The notes under the pieces are model-generated. The model saw nothing but the letters and a program-made list of their open reading frames with translations, was not told the origin of the DNA and did no database searches. Positions 43,500-55,062 of a stretch of 64,000 nt of DNA are shown here, piece by piece. The position numbers were made by a program, and so were the translations under genes. How positions within the stretch are numbered: the first letter of the stretch is position 1; every line of letters begins with the position of its first letter. The stretch is taken from NCBI GenBank assembly GCA_029255685.2, contig CM055311.2, positions 17,072,952-17,136,951 on the forward strand, in the 5' to 3' direction. Source of the DNA: Silene conica (lineage: Eukaryota > Streptophyta > Magnoliopsida > Caryophyllales > Caryophyllaceae).

Positions 43500-43504
43500 A
43501 TACT

Positions 43505-44319
43505 CCTCATTGATATTGTATACCAAGAAGACTCGGCTTCCTCTATCAGCTATGGTCTATAAATATCATTATTGATCGTTGTGTGATTGGAGTTGTTTTA
43601 ATCAACCCAACTCTTATTTGGTTTTTAATGATATAATTATTATTGACATTAAGTTTTCCTACATACTCCGTATGTAGAATATAATTCTTTTCTTAATCAT
43701 AATATTAATTTATTGCTTATTATGTAATTAGATAGTTCGTAAAAATTGAAGATTCTAATATCCCTTGAAAAAACCTTCTCTTGTGTCCACTCTCTGAAAT
43801 AAAAAATATTCTCACTGGTCCCTCATTTGATTTATCTTTTTTATTATTTTTTAAAATGGAATAAGCCACGCACAAACAAAGTAAACGATGTGTATGAGAT
43901 TTCTTTAATTATACCCTTTATCATACCTAAATTTTTGTAATTACTTTTGGTTAGTTGCACATGTGACCATTGTAGAGTAGAATTTGTATTAGGATAAGTA
44001 TAACAACTTTTAATGGTGATATTTTTTTATCTTATACTCCGTATTTATTATCTACTAAATTGCATGATATTCGTACGGATTAGAGATTCAATGCTTGTGA
44101 CAGTCGAAGAAGTATACATGTGGTGATGGAAGAGAGTTCTCCGTAACTACTCTTAAGTTTATTTTTCAATTGAGTATTTCATAAATTTTAAACTTAATCT
44201 TAATTTCATAATTAAAAGGAGGACGAAAAAAAGACTTTCATAAAGATTGACGTATGTAATAACATGAGTCCAATAGTCCATTAAATATTAAATAGTATCA
44301 AATGTATGTCGATAGGTTT
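43505..44319. other. Intergenic DNA, no gene seen
   Basis: AT-rich, no frame or repeat worth naming. Confidence 0.6.
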
Positions 44320-44339
44320 CACTAGTAGAAAAAGTCTCA

Positions 44340-44755
44340 TTGACATCGTTTATTTTACCCCATTTACATCGCTTTTTGGCGATGTATCTGGGGGCGACAT
44401 TTAGAGTATTTTTCCCTTTACATCATTTCTAAAACCGATGTAAATAGTATACCAGTAACATCGGTTATAAGTGAAAAGCGATATTAATAGTATACCATTA
44501 GCATTGACTATAAGTGAAAAGCGATGTTAATAGCATACCATTAACATCGGTTATAAGTAAAAAATGACGTTAATAATCTCTCAATTACATTGTTTTTGGT
44601 CGAAAACCGATGTAATTAGCATACAATTAACATCGGTTAAGTGAAAACCAATGTTAACGGCATTTAATAACATCAGTTTTGGTGCGGAACCGACGTAAAT
44701 ATCAACCTTATTTACATCATTTATGGACTAAAACCGATGTAAACAGGTAGTTTTT
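44340..44755. repeat. Left subterminal repeats of the CACTA-like element
   Basis: About a dozen ACATCGGTT or AAACCGATGTAA words in both directions, the usual transposase-binding architecture of CACTA ends. Confidence 0.75.
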
Positions 44756-45109
44756 TAATTAAAAAAAATACATTTGAGGTGTCGGAAAAAAAGCAAATGA
44801 TAGCGGCAATATTTTAAAAAAATTATATTATTCCCAAAACCCATAATTTATAAATATACTCTAAATTATAATAAACGTGTTTTCAACATAAATATTCTTA
44901 GATCGATACAAAAGAATACTTGTACAACACTTCTGACTAAATAATGATAGTACGATACAAAATGTAATTGAAAAACTAATATAATACAAGTAGTGTAATA
45001 CACCTAGTTTGTTCCATATATGAGTAATGTAAATATGTAATACACCTAGTTTCATATGTCAGGGAACAAATTAAGGTTGAACTCTACAACTCATAACTAA
45101 ACTTACATG

Positions 45110-45397
45110 CTAAGGCTCGAATATCAAGTCAGCTTAGGCTAAATGAAAAGATTCTTGTATTTGATTGAATCTCGTTAATAACCGATGCAAATTTCCTGAC
45201 TTCAGTTTCGAGGACAAATGTTCTTGTTATAAGATTCACAGAGTTACTGCAGAAAGGTACACCATCCTTTGATAGTTGAACAGGGCAATCAATTGCATCG
45301 ATTCCATTATAAATAGCCTTTCTGTATGAAAGATTGGTGCAAGCAAGGTAGAATCCGCTTGCCCCACAGTTAGATATTACCAATGGCTTGAGAATTG
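45110..45397 (-). pseudogene. Captured exon of a GDPDL-like gene
   Basis: After a splice acceptor TTTCCTCTTGCAG (minus strand, ending at 45398) the frame reads ILKPLVISNCGASGFY, CTNLSYRKAIYNGIDAIDCP and VQLSKDGVPFCSNSVNL, matching glycerophosphodiester phosphodiesterase-like (GDPDL) wall proteins. It also contains RIFSFSLS. The frame is closed by TGA at 45129-45131 where a Trp would fit. Only one exon of the gene is present, so it was probably picked up by the transposon. Confidence 0.65.
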
Positions 45398-46821
45398 CTG
45401 CAAGAGGAAAAGGCAATTAAGAATTGTAAGTAAATATTAGGATTATGAACTCTTTATCTACGACACACAAAGCATTCTGAAGAAACAAAAAGAAGATTTT
45501 TTAGTTTTGTATATCAATGTGGGTTAGGCAGATTAAAACTTTAGATTGAAAGTTAACAAGAAACTGTTCAGGCCGAGTCATATTCTACAAAGTCATATTC
45601 TGCAAAGTCGTTTAAAGCACATGCACTTGCATTAGAAAGCTATTTTAGGAGAGAAAAAAAGAAGAGGGGTAAGCTGATGGAGAGAGGAAGACTGCAAAGG
45701 AGAGGGGAAAAAAAGAGCTCGACTATAAGAGGCAAAGGGGTATAAATGTCTATGTCTAATTAGCAAATAATATAGATAGCCGAACAAAGTAAGATAGTTC
45801 ACTCAATGCCTTTCAAATAACTTACTTCTTGTCTGCGCTACACTTTGTATTTGATATTCATGCCGACATTGAGCAATCACAGAAGAATCGACAGCCTTCA
45901 CAACAACAGAAAAAAGATTCAGTGTCAAGGAAGGAAGTCGGACTTTATGCGTAAGAAAAAATACTATGAAAAAATGAAGCAACTGAGTTACTTACTCATT
46001 TTCTTAGAACAGTTCTCCGTAGGAGATACCAATCGGCATACTGAATCTTCTTAAATTGATCGACTCCCTGCCAGCAGACAAAGACAAACCTCAAAAACAT
46101 ATAAAGCAGAACTGTGGAAGACCAAGCAACAAAACAAACCTGAAGAAGCATGAGGAACATACGGCAACAAAAAGAATACCTCAAGCCTAGAAGTAAAATA
46201 CAAAAACTCCAGGCACACATACACACAGACAATGCACAAGCTTGCACAACAGAACATACGGAGAGGAAAAATAAATAGATAAAGGTGGACATTGTAAAAT
46301 ATCTTTCCAACCGTCATTTAGTTAAGGATGTCTTTCCTTGGCTCCCTATCTAGGGTTCATTTTTAAAAGTTCCTTAATATGCAGTCACATAGAGTACGCA
46401 ACTCAAGTCTGACATAAAATGCCCAATATTTTCTTAATGTATTAAGGGGTTTTACATATCCTATGTCATAATTTTCCCAAAGCAAAAAAAGTAAATAGTC
46501 AAGTAGATTAACTGAAATCAGTAGTAAACCGAAACAGTAGGGTAATTTGTGTCGATAGCATAAATGATGATACTAAAGTAAAACAAAATAACCACCTGCT
46601 AGAAGTAAGTAAATTGTGTGATCTAGCTCCATCCCATCTATCCAAACTTCCCAACCAAATCATTTGTTTACCCTCGATTAGAAATTTAGAATACCCCTCA
46701 CAAAGAATAAAAAAAAAAGTTAACAAATGGATGGGACGAAGGGATTAATAGAATGGGCAAACATAAACTCATGAAAACCCTTTAAAAAGCAATAAATTCT
46801 GAAAAAGACAAGAGGTTTTAC

Positions 46822-47050
46822 CAACCAATAAGGCAAGTGAAGGACAGTCTGAGAAACAACAATACAAAGAACACCGTAACCAAAGAAACAAGTGAGAGCA
46901 CCAATAGAAAGAACAACCCAAGGTGGGAACTTATTGCAGTCAATACCAGGTAAAATACCCATATCACCAAAATCATTAGCAACACCAAGGATTGTAATTT
47001 GTTGATGATTAAAACTAAGTATGGATGTAATTGCAATTAAAAATCATCGA
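46822..47050 (-). pseudogene. Captured exon of an NFD4/nodulin-like MFS transporter gene
   Basis: The minus-strand frame reads NHQQITILGVANDFGD, MGILPGIDCNKFPPWVVLS and TCFFGYGVLCIVVSQTV, and ends HLPYWL at a GT donor (GTAAAACC) at 46821. This matches the nodulin-like / NUCLEAR FUSION DEFECTIVE 4 membrane protein family. Upstream sequence to about 47050 stays in frame. The other exons are missing. Confidence 0.65.
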
Positions 47051-47399
47051 CATAAAATTGTAGATCAATACAATGTAAACATGATTTAAGTGAAAATAAA
47101 TATGAAAGATTAAAAAGGAAAAATATACCTTCATAAACACAATGACGGCTTCAACTCGTCGTTTTCCAACTGTATGTAAGAGGTAAGACGCGACATATCG
47201 AGGGTGTTGTGCGTCTGTGGTGCTGCATGGCGGTAATGGCAGCGGTGATGGCGGCGGTAGACGACTGGGATGCTGCGGTGGTTGAGGGTGAAGGTGAAGA
47301 GGCGCGTTAGATGAGAAAGTGAAGGGTTATATGAAGAGGAGAGGCTGCTAGGTTATTTAGTTTGTCAATTAACTGTTGCAGTTTAATGAAGACAATTTT

Positions 47400-47640
47400 A
47401 CCAACCAATGTTAATGATAGCCCATTTATACCGTTTATGCTAAAATCGATGTTACAATTATTTTTGTACATCGTTTTTAAAAGTTAACCGATGTAAGGGA
47501 AAATATTACCCACATCTTACATCACTTTTTGTAAGAACCGATGCTAATTACGAACATTTACATCGTTTTAACTAAAACCGATGTCTTTTTGGCGATGCTA
47601 ATTACGAATATTATACACATCTTACATCAGTGTTTGTGAG
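47400..47640. repeat. Right subterminal repeats of the CACTA-like element
   Basis: Repeated AACCGATGT, ACATCGTTTT and GGCGATGCTAATTACGAA words matching the left set. Confidence 0.7.
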
Positions 47641-47645
47641 TACAT

Positions 47646-48771
47646 GTCTCCAAATTATGAAATTACTCATAGTATGTAACTTTATAATGTTTTATACTTA
47701 CGGTCTAACTCGTACCATGTTTTGTAGACGATAAAAAAAGGATCAAAAGCAAAGTATAAGTTTAATTACCCTAACGGATTACTCTATAAATGTATTTAAC
47801 TTGCGGCCCAACCCGTACTATTCTGACTAAACCGGAGAAAAAAAGACCAAAAGCGACGTAAGACCAATTATATATCTTAACAAATTTCCATCATGGTCGG
47901 TACTCCGTAACTCCATTAGTCAATTTTTTTTTTTGCTAATGGCATGATAACCACTTTCAAAATAACATAACATTTACAACATATCTAGTGATTCTTGTAT
48001 CGTAAAAATCAATACCAGCACACAAAACTTAAGTTTTAATATTGTAATTAAGCAAGATACTCGACAAAATATAAGACGAAGTCAAAAAGTGTCAATAGAT
48101 TTATTGTATGTAACTTTGGTATAAAACGTCAATTAACGTAAAATTTACAAAAACAATGGAAGACAAATTAAAATTGCATAATAGTTAGTAGAGTAGACTA
48201 TTAGACCTAATTTGTAGTGCTTTACGTCAAATTGTTAATTTAACCATCTTCTTTTTTGAAAATACACAAACAAAGAGTATCAAATGTCAAATATATAGAA
48301 AATTTTAAGCAGATTCTACTAAAAACAAAAAACAGAAAACAGAAGATACATACAAAATTTTAACATCAATTGAATTCGCGGATAAATGAAAAAAAATATA
48401 AAACAAAAAAATCAATATTAGGTAATAATGTGATCTATGCAAGAATATCAATGTATATGATTTAAAAGTCATACAAAAATGTCATACTACATTCCAATCT
48501 CGGTATTCTTAATACTCAAATAGTAGAATCAAACATGAAGTGAGTCGGCGTAGTTATAACCTGCAAAACAGAAATTACTTGTAAGATTATTGTTCAAAAA
48601 AATTGCAAAATTACTTATAATGTTATCGTTCAAAAAAATATAAGCACATAGATATTAATCTACATAAAAGAACATGAAACAAACTAAATTCCTAACGGGG
48701 GCAACAACTAAAACAACAATATAGGTTACGTAAATCTCAGAAATTATGTATGATATATACATCTATAACCC
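47646..48771. other. AT-rich intergenic DNA, no gene seen
   Basis: No open frame of note. Short repeats CAAAAAAATTGCAAAATTACTTAT-like near 48590-48640 only. Confidence 0.55.
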
Positions 48772-48779
48772 TTATAAAT
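48772..48779 (+). promoter_or_regulatory. Possible TATA box of the orphan gene
   Basis: TTATAAAT about 200 bp before the ATG at 48976. Position is plausible, but such words are frequent in AT-rich DNA. Confidence 0.35.
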
Positions 48780-48975
48780 GTGCAAAATATTGAAATTGGT
48801 GAACAGTAGAGCAGTGTTCTTGTGCAAGGAGCGTGATGAATAGTATCCACTTTGTCTTCTTCCTTTGTGATGTCCTCATAAGCACACTTCATGCCCTGTT
48901 TTACGGTACTTCCTTTTCATTTCTTACTTCTGTTTTCTCCTCTTTTTTCGGTGCTTTTTACCTTTAATCTACTCT

Positions 48976-49522
48976 ATGCCTTTGAATAATGTTGATGAGG
49001 TACGATTTCTACAGTCTAAAATTGATGAAGTTGTGAACGGTTTCCGTCCTCTGTTTGATCGCTTGATGGTTGTCATGAACAATGATGTTATTTGGAGCTT
49101 GATTCGTCGGAATGACTTCCGTCTTGTTTCATTAGAGTCGATGATGGGTCCTTGTTACCGGAATAATCATCCACCAATACCTGATGAGCAAGTGACCGAA
49201 GGTGCTACTGCTATCTTTGATTTGCTTTTAAAAATTATGCTGTAAACAATTCCGACTTATTCGTTTTGCTCTGTTATAATCAGAAACAGTGGATCTTAAA
49301 CGGAAAGAGCTGACCACTATAGAGGAAGAAGTGATCGAGTTTTTCAAACGATGTGAATCAATTGTCCCTCATATGACTATATATCATTTATGTATGGCTA
49401 CTGGTGCAATCTTCGCTGGTCCCCTTGATGCGCTTGATATATATGAGATATATTACAGTTATATCGAAGAAGACTTCTTTAGGCCTAATGTCTCTCCCTC
49501 TGATGGTTGGTCTACTGATTAG
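48976..49522 (+). CDS. Orphan 154-aa protein, two exons, homologue of the ORF at 5859-6338
   Basis: Exon 1 48976-49201 starts MPLNNVDEVRFLQSKIDEVV; a GT-AG intron at 49202-49283 (82 bp) joins the codon split after residue 75; exon 2 49284-49522 continues TVDLKRKELTTIEEEVIEFF. The predicted protein is helical and shows no known domain. It aligns over its length with the minus-strand ORF near the MULE: same positions for VR 9-10, ID 16-17, RL 29-30 and Trp 40, then DE, LC and the Tyr-rich E-x-Y block with one-residue offset. It precedes the RPA-like gene in the same direction. Without the intron the two halves are out of frame, which supports the model. Function unknown. Confidence 0.65.
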
Positions 49523-50545
49523 AGTAGATGGAGCACTTATGCAGATCGGTTATAGACTTATAATGTTGTACTGTTTTGCACTTACTGCTGACCTGGTTGG
49601 ATTTCTCTGGTTGTTAGGTGTTTTATTATGGTTTGCGGATGGTGGATTACATGTACTAATTGGAGGGATAAGCTATCTTTAAATGTTGTTTTTTGACTTT
49701 CTGGATATGTACTAATGGTTCTATATATTTCGAATTGTTCAGTGCATTACTGTTAATATTGTGTGATCTACCATTCATTTCCTGTGGATCATAAGTTCTT
49801 CATCTTTTCATTACTTAGTTATGTTTAGAGTTCTTTTAAGAATCCGATTGTAAGGTATGTTGTGTAAATGGTAATTAAGTAGTATATATGTATCATGTTG
49901 TATAGAATGATCTGATATATATGTGTGTTTTGGTATTTATGTTTTACAGATTCATGATTTTACTCTCTGAGTTTTGTTAGGGTGGATGCTGTTTAAGGAG
50001 GATATATCATTAGTACCATGGTTTAAGCTTAGACTAATCCAACATTATATAATAACAAGGGAGGGAGCAGACTAGGTAAGTTTGTTCTAGGTATTCTGAG
50101 ACTATGTATGGTTTCATTAACATGGATGGACATGTTCCTAAACCATATAATTTAACATTTATCCTAGAGTAATCGAGAACAGTAATTTATTCATGATTTG
50201 TGTGGTGGGTGGTAGATGAGAATATTTGGTTTTGATTTTGTGTATTTAGAGTGCATGTTATTAGCTTCTAGGCATGTGTAGGTAATGTGTAAACAGTAAC
50301 ATTTCAGTTTGCCCATACTGTTGAAGTACTAACTATTATTTTATTTGAGAATTTGCTAAATCATTTAACCCACTTTACAAGCAACCAAACTAATATAACT
50401 ACTCTTATTGGGTATGTTTACTCTCATTGTAACAACACTGTCTCAGGTTTGTGTTAGTCTCTGATTTATTTTATTTGTTTTATGCTGAACAATATTTGCA
50501 ATATTTACCATTCCTAATTATAAGTCTATAATTGCATCTTGTTGT
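49523..50545. other. Spacer between the orphan gene and the RPA-like gene
   Basis: About 1 kb with no supported coding exon. It should hold the promoter and perhaps a 5' leader exon of the RPA-like gene, since the first coding exon is preceded by a TTGTATAG acceptor-like site. Confidence 0.5.
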
Positions 50546-50555
50546 ATAGGCCATT

Positions 50556-53091
50556 ATGAATCAAGTGTCGGAATGTGCTAGATCTCTTGCAGGCAGGGAT
50601 GACGTATATTCTCTGAGAGTCAGGGTAATAGAGAAGATAAGCATACATGGTTCGTTGATTGCGCATCCTCTCGAATGTGAACTGTTAACATTCGAGGATG
50701 ATAAGGTATTGTAGTCTATATGTTCATAATATTTGAAGATTTCCTGTTTGAGTTGTTCCATAGTAATGTGATTTATATGCTATTGTGAGTGCTGGGGTAG
50801 GGAGTTTTGCAGGACCATATTTATGTTTTGTTTGATTACTGAAGTACTATGTGTAAGGAATTCGAGAACTGTGATGTGTATTGGCTTCTGTGTGTTAATG
50901 GTGGCATATGGTTGGGATAAAAATGGGTTGTGTATACAGTGGATGTAGTCTGCCTGATGTTGGTGTATCTAATTTACTTTATTGTTCTTCGTGTGTTACT
51001 GTTGTCTGCAAGCCTGTTGGTAGGCATGATGTAGTTCTAAGGGGTCCTATAGTTTTTGGTGAATCCTTCTTTCTTTGTCATTATTACTTGTGGTTTCTTT
51101 TGAATGTTTGAGGGATTGATAAAAAAACGGTGTGATTTGAGAACACACAGTATATGTACTTCTTCATTAGCCGTAAATAACTGTTCAGAGTTTAATGTTG
51201 CTTTCAACAATTTGATTGGTTCCTTTATGTTGCTAAAGGGTGCGAGGCTAAGAGCTGCATTTCATAATGAGGAGCTTGAATTATTTGGCGATGTCATGCA
51301 TGATCAGGTTGAGTATGAAATTATAAACGCTAGAGTTAGGGTTGTTGGAGGTCAGTGTTGGGGCAATCATGATGGTCAAGTTTACGAGCTTGTTTTCAAT
51401 AGCGAAACTGTTGTTCGGCCGGTGTGTGGTAGGCAGCTCTTTGATCCTGTTCGGTACGTGCCTGTTGCAAGTATACCGAAAAGGCTTTCAGTTGAAGAAT
51501 GTTATGGTGGGTCATTCTTTTTAAAAAATGGTTTACTTTTCCTTTGATATGTATTACACGTGATGGTTTGAACGTGTTTTGTGTACAGATGTGATTGGTA
51601 TTGTTGTGTTCTTTGATCGGATATGTCAAAAACCAAGGCTGGCTGGTAATACTTGTGAGTTGTTTGAGATTTGCATTGTTGATACAAGGTATGGTCTTTG
51701 AAGGCAAAAGTTGTTTCTAATCTAGCAGATGCATTATCTGTTTGTTTTTTCTGGTTGGCCTGTATACTGAGAACTTCGAGATCTGTGTATGCAGCTCTGA
51801 TCAAGCTATGATGGTAGCTGTTTGGGAGCGACCTGCTGTGCGACAGTGCAGAAACTTGGAACTTAATGGAACATCCTTCCCTGTTATCAGTTTCTCTAAT
51901 CTGAGAGCATGCAGCCGGAATGGTATTTCATCGTACTAATCCTGCTATACATGACTGCGTACTTACGCTGAAGGCCTGATCTGATACTAATGTACGTAGT
52001 TGTTGCTTAGGATTTTCTCTCTCTTCTACAAAAGAGACGCTTGTGAACCTCAAACTAGAAGGAAAAGAGGCTGATATGTTGCGTGACTGGTAAGGGTCTG
52101 ATTTGCTGCTTTACGTTCATGGTATTATTAAGTACTGTGAGTATTGGGCCATTAACAAGTTGTTGCAGGGGAGATTCCTGCTATGAACTTCTGGCTAATA
52201 AACACCGCCAGATTTGTGATGTACGCTGTCCAGCTTCGGAGCGCATAATTACTACGATTGGGTGGCTCCTCCAACAGGATGTATGTGTACATCTTCTAAT
52301 AGCTGCTTTGTGATATTCTGATGTCCTCTTTTGCGTTTGTGACTTCTGAATTCACGATGTGTGCCATTGTGTGATGTATAGTCATGAACCAGAAATTGTA
52401 GTACTTCTTTACTGCTTGTTATCTGAGACTGTTTCTGCACTATTTGGTCTATCAGGTGAGAGATGTTCTGCAGGAAGAGCGTCATTGGTTATGTGTGCAT
52501 CTTCTCAGGCTTAATAAGGGGAATATCCAATACTACACTGGGTGTAGTAACTGTGGTACTGGTGGTTATGAAGAATTGGGTGTCTCCTACAATTGTTATG
52601 CATGCATACGAGAGAATGTAGTGGCTTCCCCTAGGTAATGGAGTTGTGTTCTGCAGCGTGCGCACGTTATTTACACTGTCCTTTCTGACTTTCTGATCAT
52701 TGCAGACTAATGGTAGCGCTAGATGTGAAGGATGAAACTGGCGTGTGTAGTTTCAATGCGCTGACTGCTAATGCAGAGAAGCTGCTTGATGTGGAAGCAG
52801 GTGTTCTGTTCTCAATGCTTCCACAGGTAATTGCTGTACTGCTGCTGACCTTGTACGGGTGCTTCTTGGTCAATTAGTCATATACTGTTTGTTCTTTGGA
52901 TGTTATTTAACTACTGTACTAATTTTTCGTGTATGTTGCCTTAATGCCTGTGTCAGGAGAAGGAATGCTATCTGTCACAGGTGGAAAACCACTGGAAGAA
53001 CAGTGAGTTCTATATTCAGGTGAAGCCAGCAAGATCACTTCTTCTAAGTCGGGAATTGAGATGGGAGTTGGCCCAGATATCGCAGATTTGA
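50556..53091 (+). CDS. RPA70-like single-strand DNA-binding protein, nine exons (465 aa)
   Basis: Exons 50556-50705, 51113-51506, 51589-51688, 51795-51922, 52011-52089, 52169-52280, 52456-52634, 52706-52826 and 52957-53091 all have GT-AG borders and join in phase to one open frame. Domains follow the large subunit of replication protein A: YSLRVRVIEK at the start, an OB fold around KGARLRAAF and YEIINARVRVVG (DBD-A), DVIGIVVFF and SDQAMMVAVWERP (DBD-B), and a C-terminal OB fold with a zinc ribbon CSNCG...CYAC and LMVALDVKDETG (DBD-C). RPA coats single-stranded DNA. The protein is shorter than the cellular subunit, as are RPA proteins carried by plant Helitrons. No lesion is visible, so it may be expressed. 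A Helitron Rep-derived gene lies 8 kb downstream. Confidence 0.88.
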
Positions 53092-54030
53092 AGGTGTCCA
53101 TTGTTTTTGTTAGTGTGGTCTGGCTTGTATGTTAGCCTTTGATTTGGGTAACAGAGGTTTTATAGGATGTTTTGTGAAATGGCGTATACCTGATGCCAAT
53201 ATCTACTTATTTTAGAAAGCCTATGTTGTTAGGCTACTGTTATGACAGTAGTCTGTTTTTAGTAAACCCCTTGTGGCTGTTGGATATTGAGGTGGTTTGC
53301 AGTCATACCGTGTTTCCTGTTTTCACACTTTTGAAACTTGACGTACACATTCATCTATGTGTTGTTTAAGACGAAGTTGTCGTACTCATTGAAATAAGAA
53401 GTGATATGTTGCTGTCGGAATGTTGGTGACTATCAAGGTAGCGGATCATTAACTACAACCCTGTTGAGTTACTGGTCGTATTAATAGCAATGACATATTG
53501 CACTGACCATTATGTACGCGCTGCTTGTTTCGGTAGTAGTTGTGTCACAAATAAACACACTTAGGTATATATAACTCAACTATGTGCAAGTATGAACACT
53601 TCAAGCAGAATGTACAGTGCAATCGCACCATCAACACCTGCATTTATCTCAATACCTCATACGTTTCCGCCTGCAACTGGCAAACAGGGTATTCCAGTTG
53701 TGGTAGGCTTCATCTTACAGTAGTTGTTAACAATCGGTGACTTGGTTCGATAAAGTGTTGCTCATATGTTTAGTTTTATGTGTTTGAGTCAGAGGGTTCA
53801 GAGTCTGGGCCTTTGACGGCAACAAACAGCAATCAAGTCTGCTATAAGAAGAGGCCTTACTGTATGGTCAGCCATTGATACATAATATCAGGAAGATGTA
53901 ATAAGCTGTGTAGAAACGATTGATCTCCTTATGGGCACAAACAACGTGTGGAATTGGTGAACGTGATATTGAACAATACAGAATGACTAATTACATTATC
54001 AGTACACCTTTTTTTTGGGGGGTATTTAAC
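53092..54030. other. Spacer downstream of the RPA-like gene, no gene seen
   Basis: 3' flank of the RPA-like gene. Part near 53890-53990 resembles 54160-54250, suggesting a local duplication. Confidence 0.5.
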
Positions 54031-54034
54031 AGAA

Positions 54035-54115
54035 CAAAATTGAACATTGTTGCCTCTTGTTACTCTTGCGATGGCATTGTTGTTCTCCTTTGCCAACTGT
54101 CGCCGGTAATCATAA
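54035..54115 (-). pseudogene. Fragment of an F-box-like gene
   Basis: The minus strand reads YDYRRQLAKENNNAIARVTR, matching residues near 100-120 of the neighbouring F-box-like protein (YDYQRQLAKENNYGIIRVTR). Only this stretch survives, so it is the remnant of a tandem copy. Confidence 0.65.
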
Positions 54116-54391
54116 GTAGGTTATAAAAGAAGTTGTTAGTATATGGACAATCGCTGATACATAATATTGGGGAAATGCAATACACTCTGCAGGAATGACT
54201 AATTTTGTTGTGTGAACAAACAACCAGTAATGTTGTAGAACATGTTATTGGACAAGACAAAAGATAAGTTTATATTTGATAAACTTCTAATTATATTTAC
54301 AATACACTACAGATTGATTGGGATAGGCCCTATAATTAATCGTTAGAAAATTGCAAACATCATGTTGTTTGCTAGACAACTACCTATGACT

Positions 54392-54925
54392 TTAACAGTC
54401 AGAGTCATAGTATCCTTCGCTTCCCGATTCATCATTGAATTTTTCTTCAGACATTTCCTCCAAACGTGCAACCTTGCGGCGTTTTTCGACCCTTCTATGT
54501 ATCACCCTCTTCTGCTTCTTGTCCTTGGCATACATGCAGGAACAATAAACTGCAACTACACTGTTGCCTCTTGTTACCCTTATGATGCCATAGTTGTTTT
54601 CCTTTGCTAACTGGCGCTGGTAATCATACTCAACCTTTGCCGTGCTTGTCCCAACCAAAAACAAACCTGCCCAAGCTTTACATACTTCGGCCATGCTTCG
54701 CTTGCTTGTTTTATCGAGCCTGTTAAATACCTCAGTTGTAAGTTCAGGCAGGCTCCAGAATGGGTGATGGCAACTGGTGCCAGATGGTGTTTGCTTCTGG
54801 ACAGTTGTTGTTGAAAACAGGGAGATTGTTTTGAACTGCTCCTTTTTCCATTTTACATACCCATTCTTAAAATCTTCCATATCATTCTCCTTTGAGTAGA
54901 TCGCTTGCTTGCAGAATTTAGTCAT
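54392..54925 (-). CDS. F-box-like protein, copy 1 (177 aa)
   Basis: Single-exon frame from ATG at 54925. Residues 17-40 carry a charged motif YVKWKKEQFK...SLF. An F-box-like helix bundle follows (about 58-90): LPELTTEVFNRLDKTSKRSM and EVCKAWAGLF, the pattern of F-box proteins that recruit substrates to SCF ubiquitin ligases. Then comes YDYQRQLAKENNYGIIRVTR, a basic stretch KKQKRVIHRRVEKRRK that may be a nuclear signal, and an acidic tail. No substrate-binding repeat is seen, so it is shorter than typical F-box proteins. A homologue starts at 63713 on the other strand. Binding to SKP1 is inferred from the motif only. Confidence 0.65.
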   Translation of the reverse strand: MTKFCKQAIYSKENDMEDFKNGYVKWKKEQFKTISLFSTTTVQKQTPSGTSCHHPFWSLPELTTEVFNRLDKTSKRSMAEVCKAWAGLFLVGTSTAKVEYDYQRQLAKENNYGIIRVTRGNSVVAVYCSCMYAKDKKQKRVIHRRVEKRRKVARLEEMSEEKFNDESGSEGYYDSDC

Positions 54926-55055
54926 TGTAGATCAGTTGGCGTTTGATTTTGCATAAATTGATGAAGATGAAAAGGTTTGACAGTGAAGGGTTACAGATTA
55001 CTGTTTTCAATGGCACTTATAGGTGTAAATGGTGAATAGTTGTGTCTAATCACAC

Positions 55056-55062
55056 TTATATA
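55056..55062 (-). promoter_or_regulatory. TATA box of F-box-like copy 1
   Basis: CTATATAAG context on the minus strand, about 130 bp before the ATG at 54925. Confidence 0.55.

Larger units (their letters stand above)
44320..47640. mobile_element. CACTA-like DNA transposon carrying captured gene fragments
   Basis: The left end is CACTAGTAGAAAAAGTC at 44320, typical of CACTA elements. Subterminal repeats of the type ACATCGGTT / AACCGATGT fill 44340-44755, and the same words fill 47400-47640. The right end is worn: the sequence there reads CAGTGTTTGTGAG, which only loosely matches an inverted CACTA end, so the right coordinate is approximate. No transposase is seen. Two plant gene fragments lie inside on the minus strand. 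Confidence 0.65.

Noticed and set aside
45996..46317. Hydrophobic minus-strand ORFs resembling a membrane protein
   Set aside because: Two overlapping frames with similar hydrophobicity over a T-rich stretch; no family pattern. The end (GVDQFKKIQYADWYLL) might be an exon but has no recognisable match.
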